Position numbers and translations under genes: made by a program. From positions 124,001 through 188,000 of the forward strand of contig NZ_QGHL01000008.1 in assembly GCF_003171715.1 (NCBI RefSeq): a stretch of DNA of 64,000 nt. The letters are read 5' to 3'. The first letter of the stretch is position 1. Each line of letters begins with the position of its first letter. The notes beneath the pieces were generated by a model. That model was given only the letters and a program-made list of their open reading frames with translations, searched no databases and was not told the origin of the DNA. This document shows, one piece after another, positions 44,889-53,494 of the stretch. The stretch comes from Novosphingobium meiothermophilum. Lineage in GTDB: Bacteria > Pseudomonadota > Alphaproteobacteria > Sphingomonadales > Sphingomonadaceae.

Positions 44889-45413
44889 TCAGGGCAAAGT
44901 TCCTCGTTGCAGAGCCCTGGCGATGAACTTTTCGGCCATGGTTTCCCGGTCATCCCATGTGCCCGACACTCGCTCCCAGACAACGCCGGTGCGCTCCAGC
45001 ATGGCTTCGGCCAGGGCCGCAAACCGCAAGCGTGCATGCCGATCGCCGAAGAAGCGCGTGCCATCGGCAATCCAGGGCACATCGGCTTCGAACAGCAGGT
45101 AGAGATCAGCCTTTGGATAGGCGAGCAGGGATGACGGAATCGCGCCGAACAGCATCTGCGCCCAGGCTGCGGTCATCAGGGGATCGGTATCGAGCAGGAG
45201 CACCGCAGGCGCCGCAGCCGCAGCGGCCGCAACCGCCGCCATATGTCCCTCCGCGATGGCAAGAAGATCGGCCATGGCCAGATCGGTTCCGTGGGTCTCG
45301 CAGTATTGCCTGCCAAATTCGGGAACGACCGGCCATCCGTGCCGCCGATGCAGCCTTTCGGCCATGACAGACTTTCCAGTGCTCTCCGCCCCGTGGAAGC
45401 ACACTGTCAGCAT
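44889..45413 (-). CDS. NadR-type ribosylnicotinamide kinase (ATP-binding protein)
   Basis: A 174-residue P-loop kinase. HGAESTGKS (residues 7-15) is the Walker A motif in the form used by NadR kinase domains. PEFGRQYCETHGTDLAMAD and LLLDTDPLMTAAWA match the later NadR blocks. It has no nucleotidyltransferase domain, so it should make nicotinamide mononucleotide but not NAD itself. It overlaps pnuC by 7 bases, and PnuC imports its expected substrate, nicotinamide riboside. I chose MLTVCFHG as start. Confidence 0.87.
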   Translation of the reverse strand: MLTVCFHGAESTGKSVMAERLHRRHGWPVVPEFGRQYCETHGTDLAMADLLAIAEGHMAAVAAAAAAAPAVLLLDTDPLMTAAWAQMLFGAIPSSLLAYPKADLYLLFEADVPWIADGTRFFGDRHARLRFAALAEAMLERTGVVWERVSGTWDDRETMAEKFIARALQRGTLP

Positions 45414-45970
45414 GGGCGCGCGGCCTTTGCCCAATCGCGCAAGCCAATCAACGAAAGCACGAGAAACGCCGCATAGAGCAGCGCCAGCAGGGGAAGGCCG
45501 CGCGAGACATAGAGCGCGATGGCCACGATATCGATCACGATCCACACGATCCAGTTCTCGACCCGCCGCAAGGCAAGCAGGATCTGCGCGGCAATGCTCG
45601 CACCGGCCACCGCCGAATCGGCAAAAGGCAGGGCGGCATCGGTGAACCGGTGCAGCAGCCAGCCGAGCGAGCCGCTGAGGGCGAGTGTGACAGAGAGCCA
45701 CCCCAGCCTCTGGCCGCGTTGCATCCACCCGACGTCCACCGCGCTCTGTTCGTCAGGCCCTGACTTCAGCCAGAGCCACCAGCCCCACAGGTTCGCCAGG
45801 ACGAAGAATGCCTGAAGCCCGGCTTCGGCATAGAGCCGGGCATCGCGAAGCACCAATCCTGCACACGTGACCGAAACGATCGCAAAGGGAAAGTTCCAGA
45901 TGGAACGGCGCGTCAGCAGGGCAATGTTTGCCAGCCCGAACAGGCTGGCCGCCAGTTCCAGCAGGTTCAC
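45407..45970 (-). CDS. pnuC: Nicotinamide riboside transporter PnuC
   Basis: Inner-membrane facilitator for nicotinamide riboside. The 187-residue product has seven hydrophobic segments. The family signature RRVENWIVWIVIDIVAIALY (about 135-154) holds the substrate-binding Trp and Asn residues, and an earlier NLWGWWLWL block is also typical. It overlaps the downstream kinase by 7 bases and the upstream GDPD stop by 4 (ATGA), so all three are probably made together. Confidence 0.94.
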   Translation of the reverse strand: MNLLELAASLFGLANIALLTRRSIWNFPFAIVSVTCAGLVLRDARLYAEAGLQAFFVLANLWGWWLWLKSGPDEQSAVDVGWMQRGQRLGWLSVTLALSGSLGWLLHRFTDAALPFADSAVAGASIAAQILLALRRVENWIVWIVIDIVAIALYVSRGLPLLALLYAAFLVLSLIGLRDWAKAARPC

Positions 45971-47046
45971 GGGCGTGGGGCGCTTGTCTGGGCTGGCAGG
46001 AGGGCACCCGTTCTTGCGGCATGGCTCTCGCGCGGGTTGTCGGTGAAGATGCCGTCAACCCCTGCGGAGACCAGCGCGTGCCACGCGGCCGCGCAATCGC
46101 CCTTTGCGGCAGGATCGCTGCCGATCCGCCACCGCGCGGGCAGAAAGGCGTTTTCGCAGCGCAGCGTCCACACATGCACCTTGAGGCCCGCGGCATGGGC
46201 AGTGCGCACGAAAGGCGTTGGCCGTCCATCAGCGTCCAGCACCATGGCGGTTTCGACCCCCACGGCATCGACAGTCCGCGCCAGCCTCCGGAGGCCCTTC
46301 TCCCCGGCCATCGTTGCAAAGCGTTCTCCCGGCCGATCGGGCGGCCCGCCTTCGGCGGCCATGAGCTGCACGAGCCGGATACCGGTCAGCGGGCGCAGGC
46401 GTTCGAGCACACCTGCCTCGAAGCTCTGGATGAACACCGGATCCTGCGCACTGCGATAGCCCGCCGCTTCCAGCATGGGCATGAGCAGCGCCGCTGTATC
46501 GATACCATGCTGGCTGAACCATGTCGGGTGCTTGAGTTCGGGATAGATACCGATGCGACGCCCTGTCTCGGCCTCCTTGGCCCGCACCAGTGCCTGCACT
46601 TCAGCAAAGGTCGGCACCTGCCACAGACGGTCGAAGCGCGTATTGGCGGGGCGCAGATCAGGCAGGCGTTCACGCGCACGCAGGGTGCGCAGTTCGGCAA
46701 GCGTGAAATCCTCGGTGAACCAGCCGGTCACGCTTTCACCATCGATCACGACGGTCTTGCGCCGCGTGGCAAACTCAGGATGTTCGGCCACGTCCGTTGT
46801 ACCGGAAATCTCGTTCTCGTGCCGGGCGACAAGCACGCCGTCGCGTGTCGGAACAAGGTCCGGCTCGATGAAGTCAGCGCCTGCATCGATGGCGCGTTCA
46901 TAGGATGCCAGCGTGTGTTCAGGCCTTTCGCCGCTTGCGCCGCGATGGGCGATAAGGATCGGGCCCTGCGCCTCTGCGCTTGCCGGATTGCCGGTCATAG
47001 CCCCGCTCAGGCCCATTGTTGCCGCCACAAGAAGCCGCCAGATCAT
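45967..47046 (-). CDS. Periplasmic glycerophosphodiester phosphodiesterase
   Basis: Cleaves deacylated phospholipid headgroup diesters to glycerol 3-phosphate and an alcohol. The 359-residue protein has a signal peptide (about 1-24, ending near ASAEA). The catalytic residues are in place: AHRGASGERPEHT (His, Arg), DFIEPDLV (Glu, Asp) and VARHENEI (His). The full-length GlpQ-like form acts outside the cytoplasm. Its ATG overlaps the stop of the ArsC-like gene (ATGA). Why it is coupled to a riboside transporter is not clear. Confidence 0.92.
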   Translation of the reverse strand: MIWRLLVAATMGLSGAMTGNPASAEAQGPILIAHRGASGERPEHTLASYERAIDAGADFIEPDLVPTRDGVLVARHENEISGTTDVAEHPEFATRRKTVVIDGESVTGWFTEDFTLAELRTLRARERLPDLRPANTRFDRLWQVPTFAEVQALVRAKEAETGRRIGIYPELKHPTWFSQHGIDTAALLMPMLEAAGYRSAQDPVFIQSFEAGVLERLRPLTGIRLVQLMAAEGGPPDRPGERFATMAGEKGLRRLARTVDAVGVETAMVLDADGRPTPFVRTAHAAGLKVHVWTLRCENAFLPARWRIGSDPAAKGDCAAAWHALVSAGVDGIFTDNPRESHAARTGALLPAQTSAPRP

Positions 47047-47405
47047 CGCGCGTCCTGAGGCAGGAGCGCCTCGGCCCATTCGGACTCCCTGAAGCCCACC
47101 AGCAGCCCGCCCGAATGGACCACGACCGGCCGCTTGATGACCGAAGGGTTTTCGGCAAGCACGGCGGGCGCGTCGTCTCCGGCCAGCATGGCCTTTTGCG
47201 CATCATCAAGCTTGCGCCAGGTCGTGCCTGCGCGGTTCACGATCCGGTCAAGGCCAGCGGCCGCAATCCAGCCGGCAATCTGCGCAGGATCGGCGCCCTG
47301 TTTCTTGTAATCATGGAAGGTGTAATCCAGCCCCTTGGCCCCAAGCCAGGCACGCGCCTTCTTCACCGTGTCGCAGTTGGGAATACCGTAAACCGTAATG
47401 CTCAT
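47043..47405 (-). CDS. ArsC/Spx-like thioredoxin-fold protein
   Basis: A 120-residue protein of the ArsC family, closest in feel to the Spx/MgsR and YffB group. It starts YGIPNCDTVKKARAWL, with a single N-terminal Cys and no CxxC. NPSVIKRPVVV (about 87-97) is the family motif that contacts arsenate or glutathione in true ArsC. Arsenate reduction is uncertain, as no other ars genes are near. It overlaps both neighbours by 4 bases. Confidence 0.85.
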   Translation of the reverse strand: MSITVYGIPNCDTVKKARAWLGAKGLDYTFHDYKKQGADPAQIAGWIAAAGLDRIVNRAGTTWRKLDDAQKAMLAGDDAPAVLAENPSVIKRPVVVHSGGLLVGFRESEWAEALLPQDAR

Positions 47406-47713
47406 GGGTGCTGCCTGTCGAAGTGGTGGATGCGCGATGGGGTGCCTGCGAACAGGGTGTAGGTTTCGTAGTATTCAGCCCGGCCTTTGCCCTGCATTTC
47501 GGCGTGGTGCGCCACGCGCCGCCATGCCAGCGCGGCAGCTTCGTCTTCCCATTCGGAAAGGGCGATCACTTCGCCGTCATCGGCGGTATAGGACTTGAAG
47601 CCGAGATAGCCCGGCTGCATCGCGGCCAGCCGTTCCATGGCATCGGCGTCGCGGGCATAGGCTTCGGCGTCGATGTCGGCGCGCTTGCGATTGCGGAAAA
47701 CGACAAGAAACAT
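47402..47713 (-). CDS. Antibiotic-biosynthesis-monooxygenase-like (ABM) protein
   Basis: A 103-residue dimeric ferredoxin-fold protein. The core shows MFLVVFRNR, MERLAAMQPGYLGFKSYTA and VIALSEWEDEAAALAWRRVAHHAEMQ (in two parts: VIALSEWEDE, AALAWRRVAHH). The family includes small monooxygenases and haem-degrading enzymes, and the substrate here is not known. It is the first gene of the overlapped five-gene operon and is divergent from aroC by 110 bases. Confidence 0.85.
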   Translation of the reverse strand: MFLVVFRNRKRADIDAEAYARDADAMERLAAMQPGYLGFKSYTADDGEVIALSEWEDEAAALAWRRVAHHAEMQGKGRAEYYETYTLFAGTPSRIHHFDRQHP

Positions 47714-47823
47714 GGCTGCGGTTGCGATAGCGCAGCATTGTGTCAGCGGGAAGATGCCCTGACCGAAGCCCTACCCGGTCCGGTGGTGGACTTTTGCGCG
47801 CATCTGCGACAAAGCGCACATCC

Positions 47824-48891
47824 ATGAGCGTGAACAGCTTCGGTCATCTTTTCCGTTTCACCACCTGGGGCGAAAGCCACGGGCCTGCGCTTGGCGCTGT
47901 CGTGGACGGGTGCCCGCCGGGGATTGCGCTTCGTGAAGCGGATATCCAGCCGTTTCTCGATGCGCGCAGACCGGGCCAGTCGCGTTTCACCACGCAGCGG
48001 CAGGAGCCGGATCAGGTCCGCATCCTTTCCGGCGTATTCGAGGGCAGAACGACGGGCACGCCGATCAGTCTGATGATCGAGAACGTGGATCAGCGGTCCA
48101 AGGACTATGGCGATGTGGCCAAGGCCTATCGGCCCGGCCATGCCGACTACGCCTATGACGCGAAATACGGCTTTCGCGATTATCGCGGCGGCGGCCGATC
48201 CTCTGCGCGCGAGACGGCGGCGCGCGTGGCGGCAGGCGCAGTGGCGCGGCTTGTCATCCCCGAAGTCGCGATAACGGCATGGGTCAGCGAAATCGGCGGC
48301 GATGCCATCGACATGGCGCGCTTTGACGCGGCCGAGATCGGGCGCAATCCCTTCTTCTGTCCAGATGCCGAGACAGCCGCCCGTTGGGAAAAGCTGGTGG
48401 ACGATGCGAGGCTGTCCGGTTCATCGCTGGGCGCGGTGGTGGAATGTGTTGCCCACGGCGTGCCCGCAGGCTGGGGCTCACCGCTCTATGCCAAGCTTGA
48501 TGCCGAACTGGCGCACGCCATGATGGGGATCAACGCCGTGAAGGGCGTGGAGATCGGCGACGGTTTCGCTGCTGCGCGCAACACCGGCGAAGGCAATGCC
48601 GATCCGATGCGCCCCGGCGCGGAAGGGCCGGTGTTCACCGCCAATCACGCTGGCGGCATTGCAGGCGGCATCTCCACCGGACAGCCGGTGCTGGTGCGGG
48701 TTGCCTTCAAGCCAACATCCTCGATCCTCACCCCCATGCCCACGATCACGCGCGAGGGCGAGGCGACCGAACTTTTCACCAAGGGGCGTCACGATCCGTG
48801 CGTGGGCATTCGCGGGGTGCCCGTGGTCGAGGCAATGATGGCTCTGGTGCTGGCCGACCAGAAACTGCTGCATCGCGGGCAATGTGGTTGA
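47824..48891 (+). CDS. aroC: Chorismate synthase
   Basis: Last step of the shikimate pathway, using reduced flavin. The 355-residue product shows all three family signatures: [19 protein letters not shown] (about 15-33), [20 protein letters not shown] (about 120-139) and the late RCAPAR-like [21 protein letters not shown] region. I chose the ATG at 47824; the earlier ATG at 47740 lies in promoter space. No other aromatic pathway gene is adjacent. Confidence 0.97.
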   Translation: MSVNSFGHLFRFTTWGESHGPALGAVVDGCPPGIALREADIQPFLDARRPGQSRFTTQRQEPDQVRILSGVFEGRTTGTPISLMIENVDQRSKDYGDVAKAYRPGHADYAYDAKYGFRDYRGGGRSSARETAARVAAGAVARLVIPEVAITAWVSEIGGDAIDMARFDAAEIGRNPFFCPDAETAARWEKLVDDARLSGSSLGAVVECVAHGVPAGWGSPLYAKLDAELAHAMMGINAVKGVEIGDGFAAARNTGEGNADPMRPGAEGPVFTANHAGGIAGGISTGQPVLVRVAFKPTSSILTPMPTITREGEATELFTKGRHDPCVGIRGVPVVEAMMALVLADQKLLHRGQCG

Positions 48892-48973
48892 AGCAGGCAG
48901 TTGAGGCGGCGTTGAAACGTCGTTAGTCTCCGCTGCAACAATCTTGCGGACCGCAACGGACGGAGCACTTCCC

Positions 48974-50290
48974 TTGGCCAAGCGCCTTACGCTTTACATC
49001 GTGATCGGCATGGTGCTGGGCATCCTCGTCGGCTATCTGCTCAACACCAGCTACCCGCAGGGCGATCCCAAGCTGGCCGAAATTGCCGATACGCTGAAGC
49101 TGCTGCCGGACATCTTCCTGCATCTCATCAAGATGATCATCGCGCCGCTGATCCTTGCCACGCTGGTGACGGGGATTGCCGGAATGGGCGACAGCGCGGC
49201 GCTGGGGCGCATCGGCGGGCGGGCGCTGGCGTGGTTCATCACCGCCAGTCTCATCTCGATCGGTCTGGGCCTCGTTCTGGTCAATTTCTTCAAGCCCGGT
49301 GTCGGTCTTGAGTTTACCGCCGCAGGGCCAGTTGGTGATCTGGCGACAGCCGATTTCACCTTGCGCCATTTCGTTCTGGAGATCTTCCCGACAAGCGCGC
49401 TGGATGCGATGGCGAAGAACAACGTGCTGCAGATCCTCGTCTTTTCGCTTTTTGCCGGCGTTGCGCTTTCGGCCATTGGCGAAACCGGCGCCCCGATCGT
49501 GCGTGGGTGCGAGGCGCTGGCGCATCTCATGCTCCAGATTACCGACTACGTGATGCGGTTTGCGCCTTTTGCCGTGTTCGGCGCACTGGCGGCGGTGATT
49601 GCCACCAAGGGCCTTTCGATCGTCGTCACTTACGGCGTCTTCGTCTCGGAGTTCTATTTCGGGCTGCTGCTCTTGTGGATCATCCTGTTCACGCTGGGCG
49701 GTCTGTTCCTGAAGGGGCGGGTGTTCCTGCTGGCGCGCTATATCCGCGAACCGCTGCTGCTGGCCTTTTCCACGGCCAGTTCGGAAAGCGCGCTGCCCAA
49801 GCTGTTCGAGCAGCTTGACCGGTTTGGCGTGCCGCGCCGCATTTCCGGGTTCGTGCTGCCGCTGGGCTACAGCTTCAACCTTGATGGTTCGATGATGTAC
49901 ACCAGCTTTGCCACGATGTTCATTGCGCAGGCTTATGGCATCGAACTTTCGCTGGGCCAGCAGATCGCCATGCTGCTCACGCTCATGGTCACGTCGAAGG
50001 GGATTGCCGGGGTGCCGCGCGCCAGCCTGGTGGTGATCGCCGCCACGCTCACGCAGTTCGGCCTGCCGCTTGAAGGGATCGCGCTTCTGCTGGGCGTCGA
50101 TACGTTCCTCGACATGGGCCGCACGGCAACGAACGTGGTGGGCAATGCAGTCGCCACATCGGTCATCACCAAGTGGGAAGGCATGTTGCAGCCCCCGCTC
50201 GATCCCGATGCGGAACCGCTCAAGGCGCCCGCCCACACCGCAGCCGACGGCCGCCGGGGGCTGAACCTCGATCCTGTCAACTTCGAATAG
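48974..50290 (+). CDS. Dicarboxylate/amino acid:cation symporter
   Basis: Sodium- or proton-coupled uptake of C4-dicarboxylates or Glu/Asp (DAACS family). The 438-residue product has eight or more membrane segments, a hairpin region TASSESALPKLFEQL, the unwound helix NLDGSMMYTSFATMFIAQ, and the second hairpin/helix 8 RTATNVVGNAVATSVI. The start is probably the TTG at 48974, 8 bases after GGAG; another TTG at 48944 adds 10 residues. DctA and GltP types cannot be separated safely. Confidence 0.9.
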   Translation: MAKRLTLYIVIGMVLGILVGYLLNTSYPQGDPKLAEIADTLKLLPDIFLHLIKMIIAPLILATLVTGIAGMGDSAALGRIGGRALAWFITASLISIGLGLVLVNFFKPGVGLEFTAAGPVGDLATADFTLRHFVLEIFPTSALDAMAKNNVLQILVFSLFAGVALSAIGETGAPIVRGCEALAHLMLQITDYVMRFAPFAVFGALAAVIATKGLSIVVTYGVFVSEFYFGLLLLWIILFTLGGLFLKGRVFLLARYIREPLLLAFSTASSESALPKLFEQLDRFGVPRRISGFVLPLGYSFNLDGSMMYTSFATMFIAQAYGIELSLGQQIAMLLTLMVTSKGIAGVPRASLVVIAATLTQFGLPLEGIALLLGVDTFLDMGRTATNVVGNAVATSVITKWEGMLQPPLDPDAEPLKAPAHTAADGRRGLNLDPVNFE

Positions 50291-50299
50291 CCGTGCATT

Positions 50300-50323
50300 C
50301 GCTCCCCGCATGGGCGGGGAGCG
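50300..50323. terminator. Hairpin between convergent genes
   Basis: CGCTCCCCGC (50300-50309) and GCGGGGAGCG (50314-50323) form a perfect 10-base-pair stem with a four-base loop, 10 bases after the symporter stop and 7 before the end of the lipoprotein gene. No T-run follows on either side. Confidence 0.65.
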
Positions 50324-50329
50324 GGAACC

Positions 50330-50761
50330 TCAGCGCTTCTTTTCCAGTTCCACCGGCGTGAACTCGCCCAGACCGCACGAGCCGCGGCTCATCGGGCCAG
50401 GACCGGCATTGTTGATGATGACCGTGATGATATCGACGTTGCACACCTGCGGCAGCGAGGTGCCGTAGGAAAAGGCCCGTTCAAAGCCGAGGCCGTTGCA
50501 GCGGTTGGGCAGGGTATTGCGATACCATTTGCCCCCGCTGGTGCGGAAATCGATGGTCCAGTCATCGCGCACCACGCTCTGCCGGATTGAAGCGATGGGC
50601 AGGCAGGTGACCGGTTTGCCGACCACGGTTGCCTTTGGCACATCGGACCGGTGTCCGTTGTCGTCCATCACGCCCTTGCCGCTGCTGGTGCAGCCCGAAA
50701 GCGCGATGGTGATTGCCGCCATTGCAGGGACAAAGAACCGAACCTGAGCCTTGTGCATCAT
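50330..50761 (-). CDS. Small lipoprotein of unknown function
   Basis: A 143-residue lipoprotein with lipobox ALSGC (about residues 20-24). The mature part has a conserved-looking beta core (TCLPIASIRQSVVRDDWTID, KWYRNTLPNRCNGLGF) and four further Cys, so disulfides are likely. I do not know the function. The stop codon of nth overlaps its ATG (ATGA), so it is translated from the nth transcript. Confidence 0.8.
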   Translation of the reverse strand: MMHKAQVRFFVPAMAAITIALSGCTSSGKGVMDDNGHRSDVPKATVVGKPVTCLPIASIRQSVVRDDWTIDFRTSGGKWYRNTLPNRCNGLGFERAFSYGTSLPQVCNVDIITVIINNAGPGPMSRGSCGLGEFTPVELEKKR

Positions 50762-51465
50762 GCCTTGCTCTCCTTGGCCTTATTGCGGCCAGCCGCCTTC
50801 CCTCGTGCCGCTGCCGCGGGTTTCGCCCCCTTGACGAGAACTTTGCCCTTGAAAGCGCAAAGGTCAACCACGCCGCAATGCCAGCATTCGGGCGTGCGCG
50901 CCTTGCAAACATAGCGTCCGTGCAGGATCAGCCAGTGGTGGGCCCCCACGCGGAAGGGCTGGGGCACGTTCTTGTCCAGTGCCTTCTCCACCGCCAGCGG
51001 AGTCTTGCCCCTGGCAAGACCGGTGCGGTTGCCCACCCGGAAGATGTGCGTATCAACGGCAAAGGTTTCTGCGCCGAAGGCGCAGTTCATCACCACGTTC
51101 GCGGTCTTGCGGCCCACGCCGGGCAAGGCGGTCAGCGCGTCGCGGTCGGCCGGAACCTCGCCGCCGTGTTCGCGCACAAGGATTTCGGCCATGGCCATGA
51201 CGTTCTTCGCCTTGGAATTGAACAGGCCGATGGTCTTGATGTGCTCCTTCAGACCCTCCTCGCCAAGATCGAGCATGTCCTGCGGGGTCTTCACGATCTG
51301 GAACAGGCGGCGCGTGGCCTTGTTCACGCCCACATCGGTGGCCTGTGCCGAAAGCGTGACCGCCACCAGCAACTGATAGACGTTGCCGTATTCCAGCTCG
51401 GTTTCGGGTGCGGGATTGGCTTCGGCAAGGCGGCGGAAAAACTCGAAGATGTCCGCCTTCTTCAT
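50758..51465 (-). CDS. nth: Endonuclease III
   Basis: DNA glycosylase/AP lyase that removes oxidised pyrimidines. The 235-residue product has the helix-hairpin-helix LPGVGRKTANVVMN with the catalytic Lys, the catalytic Asp in VDTHIFRVGNR, and the 4Fe-4S loop CKARTPECWHCGVVDLC (Cx6Cx2Cx5C). A Lys/Ala-rich C-terminal extension of about 25 residues is longer than usual. It lies 31 bases after dapB and overlaps the lipoprotein gene. Confidence 0.97.
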   Translation of the reverse strand: MKKADIFEFFRRLAEANPAPETELEYGNVYQLLVAVTLSAQATDVGVNKATRRLFQIVKTPQDMLDLGEEGLKEHIKTIGLFNSKAKNVMAMAEILVREHGGEVPADRDALTALPGVGRKTANVVMNCAFGAETFAVDTHIFRVGNRTGLARGKTPLAVEKALDKNVPQPFRVGAHHWLILHGRYVCKARTPECWHCGVVDLCAFKGKVLVKGAKPAAAARGKAAGRNKAKESKA

Positions 51466-51496
51466 GGTGCAGTCTTCCCGTCAGAGCCCCTGCACG

Positions 51497-52225
51497 TCAT
51501 AGGCCCAGCACTTCGGGCATGGTGTAGCGGCCCGGCTTGCGGCCCAGCAGCCACTGCGCCGCACGGATCGCTCCCTTGGCGAAGATCGCGCGGTTTTCGG
51601 CCAGATGCGAAAAGGTGAGGCGTTCGTTGTCTGCCAGAAAATGCACCGAATGATCGCCTGCCACCGTGCCGCCGCGCAAGGATGCAAAGCCGATGGTCCC
51701 CGCCTTGCGCGCACCGGTAATGCCATCGCGTCCGCGCACGGCCTCGTCTTCAAGCGAGATGCCGCGCCCCTTGGCCGCTGCCTCGCCCAGCAGCAGCGCG
51801 GTGCCCGAAGGCGCATCGACCTTCATGCGGTGGTGCGTCTCTACGATCTCGATATCCCAGTCCTCGCCCAGCCGTGCCGCAGCCTCGCGCACCAGATGCG
51901 CCAGCAGCGTGACGCCAAGCGAGGTATTGCCGGTCTGGAGCACGGGAATGCTGACCGCCGCCGAATCGATCAGCCAGTGGTGCCGCTCTTCCAACCCGGT
52001 CGTGCCGACAACGATGGGAATGCCCGCATGGATGGCCGCATCAAGGTTGAACTCCAGCGCGGCGGGGGCGGAAAAATCGACCAGCACGTCGCTGGCCTTG
52101 GCAAGGGCAAGCGGATCGCCGCCCTTGTCGATGCCGCCGGCACAGGTTTCGCCAGCCACCGCGATGGCCGCCTCCAGCGCATTGCCCATTCGCCCAGCGC
52201 TGCCGATGATTCCGATTCTGGTCAT
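51497..52225 (-). CDS. dapB: 4-hydroxy-tetrahydrodipicolinate reductase
   Basis: Second committed step of lysine and diaminopimelate synthesis. The 242-residue product shows the nucleotide loop GIIGSAGRMGNAL at the N-terminus, the catalytic ETHHRMKVDAPSGTALLLGE (about 130-149) and the C-terminal DHSVHFLADNERLTFSHLA. It is the first gene of dapB-nth-lipoprotein and is divergent from the sirtuin gene by 35 bases. Confidence 0.97.
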   Translation of the reverse strand: MTRIGIIGSAGRMGNALEAAIAVAGETCAGGIDKGGDPLALAKASDVLVDFSAPAALEFNLDAAIHAGIPIVVGTTGLEERHHWLIDSAAVSIPVLQTGNTSLGVTLLAHLVREAAARLGEDWDIEIVETHHRMKVDAPSGTALLLGEAAAKGRGISLEDEAVRGRDGITGARKAGTIGFASLRGGTVAGDHSVHFLADNERLTFSHLAENRAIFAKGAIRAAQWLLGRKPGRYTMPEVLGL

Positions 52226-52260
52226 TGCCTGTCCCTTGTCTGGCGTGCTTCATGGTCCGG

Positions 52261-52974
52261 ATGACGCATCCACGCAATATTGTGATCCTCACCGGAGCGG
52301 GGATTTCCGCCGAATCCGGCATCGATACCTTCCGCAGCGAAGGCGGGCTGTGGGAAAATCACCGGGTGGAAGATGTGGCCACGCCCGATGCCTTCGCGCG
52401 CGATCCCAATCTGGTTCTGCGCTTCTACGACATGCGGCGCGAGGCAGTGCAGACGAAGCAGCCCAATGCCGCGCACATCGCGCTGGCGCGGCTGGACCGC
52501 GAATGGCCGAAGCGCGCGGGCGGCAAGGTGCTGATCATCACGCAGAACGTGGATGACCTGCATGAACGGGGCGGCGCGCGCAACGTGCTGCACATGCACG
52601 GCGAACACCTCAAAGCCTGGTGCACCGCCTGCGACACACGCCACCGCTGGACCGGGCCGCTCATCCATCGTCCGCCGTGCCCCGCGTGCGGCGCCGTGGC
52701 GCTGCGGCCCGATGTGGTGTGGTTCGGTGAAGTGCCCTACCGGATGGACGAGATCTATCGCGCCCTTGCCGGGGCCGACCTGTTCGTTTCGATCGGCACA
52801 TCGGGCGCGGTCTATCCAGCAGCAGGTCTTGTGCGCGCGGCGCGCGATCTCGATGTGCAGACGCTGGAACTGAACCTTGAACCATCGAAGGGTTCGGCAT
52901 GGTTTCACGAAACCCGCCTTGGCCCGGCAACGCAGATCGTGCCTGCTTGGGTCGAGGAACTGCTTCAGGGCTAA
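52261..52974 (+). CDS. cobB: NAD-dependent protein deacylase of the CobB/sirtuin class
   Basis: Removes acetyl or succinyl groups from lysines, consuming NAD. The 237-residue product has the NAD site GAGISAESGIDTFRS, the zinc ligands in CTACDTRH and CPACGAV, and the catalytic His in HMHGE. FYDMRRE keeps the Tyr-x-x-Arg pair that defines class III enzymes, so desuccinylation is likely too. ATGs at 52225 and 52252 are alternative starts. Confidence 0.92.
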   Translation: MTHPRNIVILTGAGISAESGIDTFRSEGGLWENHRVEDVATPDAFARDPNLVLRFYDMRREAVQTKQPNAAHIALARLDREWPKRAGGKVLIITQNVDDLHERGGARNVLHMHGEHLKAWCTACDTRHRWTGPLIHRPPCPACGAVALRPDVVWFGEVPYRMDEIYRALAGADLFVSIGTSGAVYPAAGLVRAARDLDVQTLELNLEPSKGSAWFHETRLGPATQIVPAWVEELLQG

Positions 52975-53062
52975 CTAACTGCCCCGACATCGTGGTCAAA
53001 GGGCGCGAAAAGGGTGGCAAAGACCCTACTCCGCATGGCCGAATCGTGTTATCTACACCGAT

Positions 53063-53482
53063 GTGAGTAATTCGATCCCCCTTGTAGCCCCGCCCCATCT
53101 CGTGCCGATCACCGTCGATCCGGCGGACATCGATTTCATGGGGCATGTCAACAATGCCTCCTATCTCAAATGGGTGCAGGATGCCGTGATCGATCACTGG
53201 CGCGCGCTTGCCCCGGCCGAGGCGGTCGCTGCGCACCTTTGGGTCGCGCTGAAGCACGAGATCACCTATCGCCGCCCCACCTTTCTTGACGACACGGTGA
53301 TTGCCCATGTCGTGCTTGAAGGGGTGCAGGGCGCGCGCGCCTTTTACGAGACGATCATCAAGCGCGGCGAAGAGGTTCTGGCCGAGGTCAAATCGAGCTG
53401 GTGCTGCCTTGATGCAAAGACTCTGCGCCCGGCGCGGCTGGCGCGCGAATTGATCGAGCAGTTCCTGCCCGCCGGAAAATAG
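53063..53482 (+). CDS. Acyl-CoA thioesterase, hot-dog fold (4HBT)
   Basis: Hydrolyses acyl-CoA thioesters. The 139-residue product has the 4-hydroxybenzoyl-CoA thioesterase signature DIDFMGHVNNASYLKWVQDA (about 22-41), with the catalytic Asp, and a beta sheet ending WCCLDAKTLRPARL. It starts with GTG at 53063. The true substrate is unknown. It converges on the small gene at 53495 with 12 bases between stops. Confidence 0.88.
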   Translation: MSNSIPLVAPPHLVPITVDPADIDFMGHVNNASYLKWVQDAVIDHWRALAPAEAVAAHLWVALKHEITYRRPTFLDDTVIAHVVLEGVQGARAFYETIIKRGEEVLAEVKSSWCCLDAKTLRPARLARELIEQFLPAGK

Positions 53483-53494
53483 GGGGGCAGCGCT

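Noticed and set aside
47043..47405. Arsenic resistance locus
   Set aside because: The ArsC-like protein stands without arsB, acr3 or arsR, and its single-Cys form is closer to the Spx/YffB group.
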